Position numbers and translations under genes: made by a program. From assembly GCA_026417195.1 (NCBI GenBank), contig JAOADS010000118.1:1-6841 (forward strand): 6,841 nucleotides of DNA, given 5' to 3'. The notes below the pieces were generated by a model. That model searched no databases. It was given only the letters and a program-made list of their open reading frames with translations, and was not told the DNA's origin. The stretch is from Ignavibacteria bacterium. GTDB taxonomy: Bacteria > Bacteroidota > Ignavibacteria > Tepidaquicellales > OLB5. This document shows positions 1 through 6,215 of this stretch, one piece after another; position 1 is the first letter of the stretch, and each line of letters starts with the position of its first letter.

Positions 1-1
1 A

Positions 2-55
2 ACTGAACAACGGGAAAACTACCTGCCTGTCAAAGTAATTGAAGAATTCAATTAG
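2..55 (+). CDS. 3' tail of an unidentified rightward gene (partial)
   Basis: Reading from base 2, 17 sense codons (TEQRENYLPVKVIEEFN) run to a TAG at 53-55. The other two plus-strand frames stop at once or after 11 codons, so this is the longest one open into the left edge. The composition (charged, with a VKVIEEF strand-like end) is ordinary for a protein C-terminus, and a hairpin with a T-tract follows about 40 bases later, as expected after a gene. The piece is too short to assign a family. It would converge with the aminopeptidase gene on the other strand. It could simply be a chance open frame. Confidence 0.4.
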   Translation, partial: TEQRENYLPVKVIEEFN

Positions 56-97
56 TGTTAAGACAAGCAGGATTATCCGCGGAGATTTTATCTCTTT

Positions 98-120
98 CAG
101 AGTTTCTCCTCTGTTTTTTT
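98..120 (+). terminator. Possible intrinsic terminator between convergent genes
   Basis: CAGAG (98-102) and CTCTG (109-113) form a 5-bp stem with a 6-base loop, followed directly by seven T (114-120). The geometry and orientation fit a rho-independent terminator for the rightward gene ending at 55. The stem is short, so the terminator would be weak. The T-tract runs into the stop codon of the convergent aminopeptidase gene. No matching T-tract exists for transcripts coming from the minus strand. Confidence 0.45.
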
Positions 121-1636
121 ACTTAGAATAGCTTTTCAGGAGCTCGGTAAATAATCTTACACCGAATCCAGTTGCTCCCTGAGGGGTCTGATATTCTGCA
201 GCCAGTTCAGCCGGACTGAAACCTACACTGGCTATATCCAGATGTGCCCAGGAATACTTACCTTTTGTAAATTTCTTCAGGAATATTCCTCCCATGATGG
301 TGCCAGCCTGACGTCCAACGCCGGTGTTTTTAATGTCTGCTATTTCACTGTTCATCAGCTTGTCATATTCATCGTATAAAGGCAATTCCCAGACTCTCTC
401 TCCTGTTAGTTCGCCAGCTTCAAATATTTTTTTTATGAGGTCTTTATCATTTCCCATAAGTCCGGCGAGAAGATGTCCGAAACATATTATAGCTGCTCCT
501 GTTAGGGTGCATATATCAATAACAGCCTTTGGTTTATAATTTGCGGCGTATTCCAAAGCATCTGCAAGTATAAGTCTTCCTTCAGCGTCTGTATTATCAA
601 CTTCAATGGTGATTCCTCCGTAACTTTTAATTACATCTCCGGGTTTATATGAACCTCCGTCCGGCATGTTTTCTACGGCAGGTATCAGACCAATCAGATT
701 CATTTTATATTTCAGTCTGGCAACAGCTTCAAATGTTCCTACAACAGCTGCAGCACCGCCCATGTCCATTTTCATATCACCCATTCCCTGAGACGGTTTG
801 ATAGAAATTCCCCCAGAGTCAAAGGTTACACCTTTACCGACAAGTATAACGGGTTTCTCAGACTTATTAGCCCCGAAATACTGAAGGATCAGAAAACGCG
901 GCGGGTTTTTGCTTCCCTTACCTACACTCAGAATGCAATTCATATTAAGCTGAGCAAGTTTTTTCTCATCAAAGACAGTTACTGAGTAACCGGCTTTTGA
1001 TGAAGATTTTTTGACAACTTCTGCGAATTTATCTGGAGTGAGGAGATTAGACGGTTCATTTTCCAGATCCCTTGCCATAATTGCTGCATCACAGATTATA
1101 CGAGAGTCTCTAACCGCGTCCGATGCTTCTTTGGTATATTTAGGTGAATCAGTGAAGAAAATAACTTCACTTAGAGGCTGAAAGTCATTTTTTGTATGAT
1201 ATTTTTTAAGATTATATTGCGACAGAAAAATACCTTCAGAGATTGCCTGCATTATTTCATAATGATTTCTGCCGGTAATGCTTTTTACCTGAGAAAGATC
1301 GGGGATTTCAAATGCTGATACAGAGAGTTTCAGAGAATTCATTTTCTTAGCAGCAACTGCATAGGCATTTCTAAGTTTTTCCAGGGTGATTTCTTTGGAT
1401 TTCCCCAGCCCTATGATCATTAGTCTTTTGGATTTGTGATCGGGTCCGAGATAAACCATAGAAGTTGAATTAAGAGTTCCCTTAAAGTCATTTGTTTCAA
1501 TTAAAGTATCTAATGAGCCTTTAAACAGAGTGTTAAGCCACTGAAGCTTCTGTGATGCTTCATCTTCAAATGCAACAGATGCTACAACATCTGCTCTCAT
1601 GTCCTTGATTTTCTTTACTTCAAATTTTGTTTTCAT
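119..1636 (-). CDS. pepA: Leucyl aminopeptidase (peptidase M17), PepA type
   Basis: This is a cytosolic di-metal aminopeptidase that removes N-terminal residues, preferably leucine, from short peptides; family members are hexamers. The product has 505 residues, the usual full length. The N-terminal half (about 1-165) is the variable macrodomain-like part, and the catalytic domain follows. The M17 signature NTDAEGRL lies at 348-355. By position, the metal ligands are K268, D273, D291, D350 and E352, with catalytic K280 and R354, each two lower than the E. coli PepA numbers I recall. No key residue is missing. The ATG is preceded directly by AGGAAG, a Shine-Dalgarno-like string that is unusually close; M13 (MRADVV) is a possible alternative start. 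It follows the nrnA-type gene by 17 bases on the same strand, so the two are probably co-transcribed. E. coli PepA also binds DNA, but nothing here shows that role. Confidence 0.96.
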   Translation of the reverse strand: MKTKFEVKKIKDMRADVVASVAFEDEASQKLQWLNTLFKGSLDTLIETNDFKGTLNSTSMVYLGPDHKSKRLMIIGLGKSKEITLEKLRNAYAVAAKKMNSLKLSVSAFEIPDLSQVKSITGRNHYEIMQAISEGIFLSQYNLKKYHTKNDFQPLSEVIFFTDSPKYTKEASDAVRDSRIICDAAIMARDLENEPSNLLTPDKFAEVVKKSSSKAGYSVTVFDEKKLAQLNMNCILSVGKGSKNPPRFLILQYFGANKSEKPVILVGKGVTFDSGGISIKPSQGMGDMKMDMGGAAAVVGTFEAVARLKYKMNLIGLIPAVENMPDGGSYKPGDVIKSYGGITIEVDNTDAEGRLILADALEYAANYKPKAVIDICTLTGAAIICFGHLLAGLMGNDKDLIKKIFEAGELTGERVWELPLYDEYDKLMNSEIADIKNTGVGRQAGTIMGGIFLKKFTKGKYSWAHLDIASVGFSPAELAAEYQTPQGATGFGVRLFTELLKSYSK

Positions 1637-1654
1637 CTTCCTATTATTTTTTGA

Positions 1655-2635
1655 TTATTGTTTTATAAATTTTTCAGAGTTTAAAATTATATTAGAGATT
1701 AGTTCATTTAAGTTTCCGTTATTTACAAATGTTCCGGATGCATTTTTATGGCCTCCGCCACCGAAAATTTTTGCAAGCTCGTTGCAATATATATCTCCCT
1801 TGGATCTGAAACTGACTTTGATTCCGGTTTTAGTCTCTGTAAACACAATCCCTAAAACTACAGTTTCAAGAGACATTAAATGTGCAGATAAACCATCTAC
1901 TGCATATTCATCTGTATTTGTTGCTAAAAAGTCATCCTGAGTAATATAAGAATAGGCTAATTTTTCATTGTATTCCAGACGGATCTTATTCAGAAATCTT
2001 CCTAGTAAATGCAACTTGCCCGGAGTTGCACGGTTATAAACCTCTGAGTAAACTTCAAAAGGCTTAACCCCCATTTGAATTAATTCCGCACTGATTCTGT
2101 GAGTTTCAGGATTTGTTCTGTCAAACCTGAAAGAGCCGGTATCTGTCATTATAGCAGTATATAAGGCAACAGCCATTTTATAAGTTATCTCAATCTTTGT
2201 ATTTTTAAACAACCTGTAAATTATTTCAGCAGTTGCCGGGGCATCAGTATCAGATAGAACAAAATCGAAATTATTCAAATCTGTGTTCAGGTGATGGTCA
2301 ATTACTACTTTTTTAGATTTAGAACCACTGATATGTGGTCCTATTGTCCTTAGTCTGGTTAAATCGTTCGTGTCTAAAATAATAAATACATCAGTTGTTT
2401 GGAAAATGCTCCCGTGAAGTTCTTCACTGAATTTCTCTATTCTGTTGTCCGGATCAAGAAATCTGAAATTGTAAGGTGTTTCAGAATAGTTAATGATTCT
2501 CACAGATTTCCCGATTCTCTCCAGATATTCCAGAAATGCTATTTCACTGCCTAATGCATCTCCGTCCGGATTAACATGAGTAGTTAATATAAATCTTTGA
2601 TTATTATTAATTAAACTTATCAGATCAGAGTACAT
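1655..2635 (-). CDS. nrnA: DHH/DHHA1 phosphoesterase, NrnA-type oligoribonuclease / pAp phosphatase
   Basis: NrnA-type enzymes are cytosolic Mn-dependent phosphoesterases that degrade RNA oligomers of a few nucleotides and, in several species, remove the 3' phosphate of pAp from sulfate assimilation. The 326-residue protein has the whole set of motifs: THVNPDGDALGS at 19-30 (H20, D24, D26), ILDTND at 86-91 (D88), the DHH triad at 113-115, TDTGSFRF at 164-171 (D165), and the DHHA1 substrate-binding glycine motif GGGGHKNASG at 292-301. Length and layout match stand-alone NrnA rather than RecJ, which is longer and has extra domains. The ATG start has no recognisable Shine-Dalgarno sequence. It is the first gene of a leftward pair with pepA and faces away from dsbD across a 226-bp gap. 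The family is certain. Whether RNA oligomers, pAp or cyclic-dinucleotide products are the main substrate cannot be read from sequence. Confidence 0.93.
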   Translation of the reverse strand: MYSDLISLINNNQRFILTTHVNPDGDALGSEIAFLEYLERIGKSVRIINYSETPYNFRFLDPDNRIEKFSEELHGSIFQTTDVFIILDTNDLTRLRTIGPHISGSKSKKVVIDHHLNTDLNNFDFVLSDTDAPATAEIIYRLFKNTKIEITYKMAVALYTAIMTDTGSFRFDRTNPETHRISAELIQMGVKPFEVYSEVYNRATPGKLHLLGRFLNKIRLEYNEKLAYSYITQDDFLATNTDEYAVDGLSAHLMSLETVVLGIVFTETKTGIKVSFRSKGDIYCNELAKIFGGGGHKNASGTFVNNGNLNELISNIILNSEKFIKQ

Positions 2636-2649
2636 ATATGCAAACTGGA

Positions 2650-2678
2650 AATATAATTAAAAAATACTGATTTAACAA
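2650..2678 (-). promoter_or_regulatory. Possible sigma-70-like promoter for the nrnA-pepA pair
   Basis: On the minus strand, TTGTTA (bases 2678-2673) is separated by exactly 17 bases from TATATT (2655-2650). That gives 4/6 and 5/6 matches to the -35 and -10 consensus. Transcription would begin only a few bases before the ATG at 2635, leaving a very short leader that agrees with the missing Shine-Dalgarno sequence. The region is so AT-rich that such matches arise by chance, and the main sigma factor of this lineage may prefer another motif. Confidence 0.3.
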
Positions 2679-2685
2679 TGGTTAA
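2672..2685. repeat. Inverted repeat TTAAC-N4-GTTAA in the divergent region
   Basis: Five-base arms TTAAC and GTTAA are perfectly complementary around the 4-base spacer AATG. The repeat overlaps the candidate -35 element of the leftward promoter, so it could be an operator. The arms are short and AT-rich, and chance is a fair alternative. Confidence 0.3.
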
Positions 2686-2725
2686 TTTGATTATTTTCTG
2701 ATAAGAATTTTTAATCCCATATCGT

Positions 2726-2744
2726 AAGTTCATATACATAACTT
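2726..2744. repeat. Inverted repeat AAGTT-N9-AACTT in the divergent region
   Basis: AAGTT (2726-2730) and AACTT (2740-2744) are complementary arms around nine bases. The same half-sites, in the opposite arrangement, make up the palindrome at 2832-2845, which is why this weak repeat is recorded. It lies near the middle of the region between the two divergent genes. Confidence 0.25.
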
Positions 2745-2789
2745 CAATCGTCAATAAGCACTTCTGTATTTTAGGAATTAATTTATTGC

Positions 2790-2805
2790 AAAACATTACT
2801 GTTTT
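2790..2805. repeat. Inverted repeat AAAACA-TTAC-TGTTTT upstream of dsbD
   Basis: Six-base arms are perfectly complementary around a 4-base spacer, giving an ACA-N4-TGT core like many bacterial operator dyads. A run of eight T (2814-2821) follows on the plus strand. The stem has only one GC pair per arm and no transcript is expected to end here, so an intrinsic terminator is unlikely. An operator for a regulator of dsbD or nrnA is possible. Confidence 0.35.
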
Positions 2806-2808
2806 CCA

Positions 2809-2839
2809 TTGTATTTTTTTTATCTGATGAATAACTTTA
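2809..2839 (+). promoter_or_regulatory. Possible Bacteroidota-type promoter for the dsbD operon
   Basis: TTG at 2809-2811 is followed 20 bases later by TAACTTTA (2832-2839), which matches seven of eight positions of the TAnnTTTG element at -7 described for Bacteroidota primary promoters. The distance also fits the TTG/TAnnTTTG pair. Transcription would start roughly at 2846, some 16 bases before the TTG start of dsbD. The -7 element coincides with a perfect palindrome, so repression by occupancy would be simple. Confidence 0.35.
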
Positions 2840-2845
2840 AAGTTA
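2832..2845. promoter_or_regulatory. Perfect 14-bp palindrome TAACTTTAAAGTTA, candidate operator
   Basis: All fourteen bases read the same on both strands, with no spacer. It lies 16 bases before the dsbD start and overlaps the candidate -7 promoter element. A zero-spacer palindrome of this length is uncommon by chance even in AT-rich DNA, and its position suits binding by a dimeric repressor. No regulator gene is present in the window, so the binding protein is unknown. Confidence 0.4.
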
Positions 2846-2861
2846 ATTATTTAGATAATAG

Positions 2862-4706
2862 TTGAGTATTATAAATATTTTTCTGTCTTTATATTTTTTT
2901 ATTGGACTCAATTTGTTTTCACAGCAGTATGTGAACATTTCTGTTTCCCCTCTTAAAAAAGAATTCACAGTTTCAGAAAATATAAAGATTAATTTAAAGG
3001 CTGATATTCAGTCTGGTTTCCACATTAATGCTAATAAGGTAAATGATGAAGACCTGATCCCCACAACCCTTAAAATTGAATCTGATGATTTTAAAGTGAT
3101 CAAGATAAACTGGCCGTCTTCCCATAAATTTAAGTTTAGTTTTTCTGAAACTGAACTTGATGTTTATGAAGGAAGTATAAATGTTGGTATTAATCTTAAA
3201 GCAAATAGTAAACTTGAACCAGGGAACTACGAAGTTAACGGTGTATTCAGTTATCAGGCATGTAATGACCGTGCATGTTTCGCTCCGAAAGATATACCAT
3301 TTTCAGTTAATATCAAAATTAAGGAAGATACCTTAAAAACGGATACCGCAAAAAAGATAATTCAAGATACCTTAAATTTAGGTGATACTACAGACAGAAG
3401 TGAGAAAAAAGATACATCAGACATTATAACTACCTTAACAGAGAATCCTAAAACTACTGATGTTGAAAGAAAAGCAAACCCTTCAAATGAAATTGCCTCT
3501 TATGTTGAAGAAAAAGGGTTGTTTCTTGCGTTGATTTTCGTCTTCCTCATAGGTCTGGCACTGAATCTTACTCCTTGTGTATATCCTCTTATACCTATAA
3601 CAATAAGTTATTTCGGGGCACAGGTTAGTAATTCACAGGGGAAGAAGATTTTAATAGCTTTAATTTATGTACTTGGCATGTCTGTTACTTATTCTCTTCT
3701 TGGTTTAACGGCTGCTCTTACCGGCGGAGTGTTTGGCAGCATATTACAGAATCCAGTAGTGATATCTATCCTTGTACTTATTTTCATCGCTCTTGCTTTA
3801 AGTATGTTCGGACTATATGAGATTAGAATTCCTCAGGGTCTTATGGCAATAGGAGGTAAAAATCGCGAAGGATATATAGGAACATTTGTAATGGGACTTA
3901 CAGTTGGTATCATAGCTGCTCCTTGTATAGGACCTCTTGTTCTTAGTCTTCTGGTTTACGTTGGACAATTAGGAAATCCATTCCTTGGATTTATAATGTT
4001 CTTTGTTCTTTCATTGGGTCTTGGTTTTCCGTATATTTTTCTTGCTGTATTTTCCAGTTCAATAACTAAGCTGCCTCGCTCAGGTGCTTGGATGGAAGGG
4101 GTTAAAGTTATTTTCGGACTTATGATGCTTGGTCTTGCCCTTTATACTGCCCAGCCTCTGATGGGATCAAAAGTTTATGAAATTATTTTCCCGGTATTTC
4201 TTATATTTTGTGGTGTATATTTAATCTTATTTGACAAAAAGGCGCTCACGTCACCAGTTTACACAAAGTTTAAGTTTATCATAGCTATAATTTCTATTAT
4301 CTGGGGTGCAATTATAATCCCTAATTTCAGCGAGGAATCTGTTGCTAAAGGGAAATATGAATGGCAGATGATTAATACCAAGCCTGGAATAGATGCTTCT
4401 ATTTCTTCAGCAGGTGGTAAACCTACGATGATAGATTTTTATGCTGACTGGTGCGCACAGTGTAAAGAGCTTGATAAATATACTTACGTTGACCCCCGTG
4501 TTATAGAGCTCGGTATTAGATTTAATAACATTAAGGTTGATTTAACCAAAGGCAATAAAGAGATAGAGGAAAGTTTCAAGATACAGGGATTGCCAGTAGT
4601 AGCATTTATAAGACCGGACGGCAAGGAAATAGAAGATTTAAGAGTTACTGGTTTTATGAATGCAGATGAATTTCTTAAGGTCATGCAGAAAGCCCTGGAA
4701 AATTAA
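2862..4706 (+). CDS. dsbD: Thiol:disulfide interchange protein DsbD (electron shuttle across the inner membrane)
   Basis: DsbD takes electrons from cytoplasmic thioredoxin and passes them through its membrane core to periplasmic thiol proteins, such as disulfide isomerases and the cytochrome c maturation thioredoxin. The 614 residues show the full three-part layout. A signal segment (about 1-20) leads into the periplasmic alpha domain with C134 and C139. A Thr/Asp/Lys-rich linker (155-212) follows. The core has about eight membrane spans (219-487), with C239 in LTPCVYPLIP and C355 in AAPCIGPL. The C-terminal thioredoxin domain has WCAQC (C531, C534) and the cis-proline P578 in QGLPVV. The alpha pair is CX4C, against CX5C in E. 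coli. The start is TTG at 2862; an in-frame TAG sits immediately before it, and no in-frame ATG precedes the alpha domain. The signal segment lacks the usual basic residues. It is probably first in a four-gene operon. Confidence 0.95.
   Translation: MSIINIFLSLYFFIGLNLFSQQYVNISVSPLKKEFTVSENIKINLKADIQSGFHINANKVNDEDLIPTTLKIESDDFKVIKINWPSSHKFKFSFSETELDVYEGSINVGINLKANSKLEPGNYEVNGVFSYQACNDRACFAPKDIPFSVNIKIKEDTLKTDTAKKIIQDTLNLGDTTDRSEKKDTSDIITTLTENPKTTDVERKANPSNEIASYVEEKGLFLALIFVFLIGLALNLTPCVYPLIPITISYFGAQVSNSQGKKILIALIYVLGMSVTYSLLGLTAALTGGVFGSILQNPVVISILVLIFIALALSMFGLYEIRIPQGLMAIGGKNREGYIGTFVMGLTVGIIAAPCIGPLVLSLLVYVGQLGNPFLGFIMFFVLSLGLGFPYIFLAVFSSSITKLPRSGAWMEGVKVIFGLMMLGLALYTAQPLMGSKVYEIIFPVFLIFCGVYLILFDKKALTSPVYTKFKFIIAIISIIWGAIIIPNFSEESVAKGKYEWQMINTKPGIDASISSAGGKPTMIDFYADWCAQCKELDKYTYVDPRVIELGIRFNNIKVDLTKGNKEIEESFKIQGLPVVAFIRPDGKEIEDLRVTGFMNADEFLKVMQKALEN
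3325..3376 (+). repeat. Short direct repeat inside the dsbD linker
   Basis: The 13-mer AAGATACCTTAAA occurs at 3325-3337 and again at 3364-3376, exactly 39 bases (13 codons) apart. It encodes matching EDTLK and QDTLN peptides in the hydrophilic linker between the alpha domain and the first membrane span. An in-frame duplication that lengthened a disordered linker explains it well. Confidence 0.5.
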
Positions 4707-4718
4707 ACTAAAATTTAA

Positions 4719-5435
4719 ATGGCTATTAAAATATTTTTAATCATAATTATCACAGCTGCCCTCAGATTGAATTGCCAGTTGAAAAAATTTTCTGATGGTG
4801 ATTTTAAAATAAAACTTTCAGAGTATGTTGAGAAAAAAAATACAAAATCACCATTTCTGGGTTTTTTATTGGGAGCAGCTGTTCCCGGGCTTGGACATGT
4901 TTACGCTGGGAAATTTTCAAGTGGTAAATATTTCATGATTTCTGAAGCAGCCTTGTGGCTAACCTATGCTGGTATGACTATTTACGGGAACTGGTTACTA
5001 GATGATGCCTATGGTTTTGCAGTTATAAATGCCGGTGTTAATTTATCCGGCAAATCTAAGGATGATATATTTTTTACCAACATAGCGAATTATAATAATG
5101 TTGAGGATTATAATAACGACATGCTCAGAAGAGGTGAATATGATAAAGTTTATCTACCCGGAACCGGTTATGATTTCTACTGGAACAGTGAGGAAGCCAG
5201 AAAACTTTACAGGGAAGATAAATTAGGTGGAGACAGAACTTTAAATGACAGGCTATTTACTATTGGTGCCGTAGTGATAAACCACATCTTAAGTGGTGTC
5301 AGTGCAGTCTTTGCAGTTAACTCTTATAATTTAGATTTGAAGAAGCGTTCTGGAGGATTAAGGTTATCAGCAGGTGTTATAAGAAATCTTGGAAAGACTG
5401 ATGGTATTAAAATTAATTTATCAAAGACGTTCTAA
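4719..5435 (+). CDS. DUF5683-like envelope/membrane protein, function unknown
   Basis: The 238-residue product has no assigned function. It begins with a basic, strongly hydrophobic signal-like segment (1-18, MAIKIFLIIIITAAL). A polar stretch follows, then a membrane-associated hairpin at about 45-92 holding the motif LGFLLGAAVPGLGHVYAG (47-64). This kind of PGxGxxYxG sequence is typical of DUF5683 proteins of Bacteroidota and relatives. After a tyrosine- and asparagine-rich middle (110-170), another hydrophobic segment (180-202, with NHILSGVSAVFAVNSYN) precedes a short basic tail. Cys19 does not sit in a proper lipobox (R-L-N-C), so a lipoprotein is doubtful. The ATG lies 12 bases after dsbD with no Shine-Dalgarno sequence, and the stop is 12 bases before truA. 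It resembles the gene at 6202. Family assignment is from motif memory, without a search. Confidence 0.7.
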   Translation: MAIKIFLIIIITAALRLNCQLKKFSDGDFKIKLSEYVEKKNTKSPFLGFLLGAAVPGLGHVYAGKFSSGKYFMISEAALWLTYAGMTIYGNWLLDDAYGFAVINAGVNLSGKSKDDIFFTNIANYNNVEDYNNDMLRRGEYDKVYLPGTGYDFYWNSEEARKLYREDKLGGDRTLNDRLFTIGAVVINHILSGVSAVFAVNSYNLDLKKRSGGLRLSAGVIRNLGKTDGIKINLSKTF

Positions 5436-5447
5436 TATAGAGTAGAT

Positions 5448-6215
5448 TTGAGCTTCGGTGAAAAAGAAATCATCAATCTTATGATGATAATAGAATATGA
5501 TGGAATAAATTACTCTGGCTGGCAGAAACAGAAAGATAAACTAACGATTCAGGGAACGATTGAAAATGCTTTAAAGACCCTATTGCCTGATGAAAAAATT
5601 AATTTAACAGGTGCAGGCCGAACAGATGCCGGAGTAAGTGCATTAAATCAATGTGCTAATTTCAAAGTCAGAAGAGCATCATATCTGAAATATAAAGACT
5701 TCAGGTACAGACTAAACTCCCTGTTACCTAGCGATATTGCAGTTAAAAAAATAAAGGAAGTAAATCTGGATTTTCATGCCAGGTATTCTGCTGTAAGCCG
5801 TATTTATAAATATTATTTTACATTACGCAAAAGAGCATTGGACTCCAGCAGATATTTCTTTATCAGGAATGAATTTAATCTGGAGAAAGCAGAGGAATTT
5901 TTAGAGTTGATTTCAGGGTATCATTCATTTAAGAGCTTTTGCAAAAACAAGGTAGACAGAAGGGATTTTATGTGCAACGTATTTTCTGCGAAAATCAGGA
6001 AACTTAAAGATAACTGTATTGAGTTTGAAATTACAGCAAACAGATTTCTGCATTCTATGGTCCGCTCAGTTGCAGGGGCGATGTTAAAGATTGCATCAGG
6101 TGTATTAAGTTTAAGTGAAGTGAAGGAAAAATTTTTAAAACAAAAACCAATTGGCGTTCAGAATCTACCGCCCGAACCTTTAATGTTATATAAAATCAAC
6201 TATGAAAATATTTAA
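5448..6215 (+). CDS. truA: tRNA pseudouridine(38-40) synthase TruA
   Basis: TruA isomerises uridines 38, 39 and 40 in the anticodon arm of many tRNAs in the cytoplasm. The product has 255 residues, normal for the family. IEYDGINYSGWQ (15-26) is the first core strand. GAGRTDAGV (55-63) holds the catalytic D60 and R58, SRIYKYYF (117-124) supplies the active-site tyrosine Y120, and FLHSMVRSVAGAML (200-213) contains the conserved arginine R206. The residue after GRTDAGV is serine (S64), where E. coli has histidine. The start is TTG at 5448, twelve bases after the preceding stop and the only common start codon between that stop and the ATGs at 5481/5484. Residues 7-14 (EIINLMMI) look like the normal first strand, which favours the TTG. 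It sits between two DUF5683-like genes and overlaps the second by 14 bases. Confidence 0.95.
   Translation: MSFGEKEIINLMMIIEYDGINYSGWQKQKDKLTIQGTIENALKTLLPDEKINLTGAGRTDAGVSALNQCANFKVRRASYLKYKDFRYRLNSLLPSDIAVKKIKEVNLDFHARYSAVSRIYKYYFTLRKRALDSSRYFFIRNEFNLEKAEEFLELISGYHSFKSFCKNKVDRRDFMCNVFSAKIRKLKDNCIEFEITANRFLHSMVRSVAGAMLKIASGVLSLSEVKEKFLKQKPIGVQNLPPEPLMLYKINYENI

Noticed and set aside
324..539. Plus-strand open frame of 71 codons opposite pepA
   Set aside because: It lies wholly inside the strongly supported aminopeptidase gene and has no recognisable motif, so it is an antisense shadow.
1599..1940. Plus-strand open frame of 113 codons opposite nrnA and the pepA start
   Set aside because: It overlaps the conserved DHHA1 end of nrnA and reads as antisense of conserved codons; the hydrophobic N-terminus reflects AT-rich DNA.
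2790..2821. Inverted repeat plus T8 run as an intrinsic terminator
   Set aside because: The stem has only one GC pair per arm, the T-run begins eight bases after it, and no rightward gene lies upstream to terminate.
2852..2859. TAGATAAT as a -10 box for dsbD
   Set aside because: Transcription would begin after the TTG start codon, and no suitable -35 is placed before it.
4484..4684. Minus-strand open frame of 66 codons opposite the DsbD thioredoxin domain
   Set aside because: It is entirely antisense to a conserved domain, with no start signal or motif.
4764..4775. Cys19 of the 4719 protein as a lipoprotein attachment site
   Set aside because: The residues before it are R-L-N, which do not fit a lipobox.
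4833..4840. Run of eight A in the gene at 4719, a possible slippery site or frameshift error
   Set aside because: The reading frame continues sensibly on both sides into the conserved hydrophobic motif, so there is no evidence of shifting.
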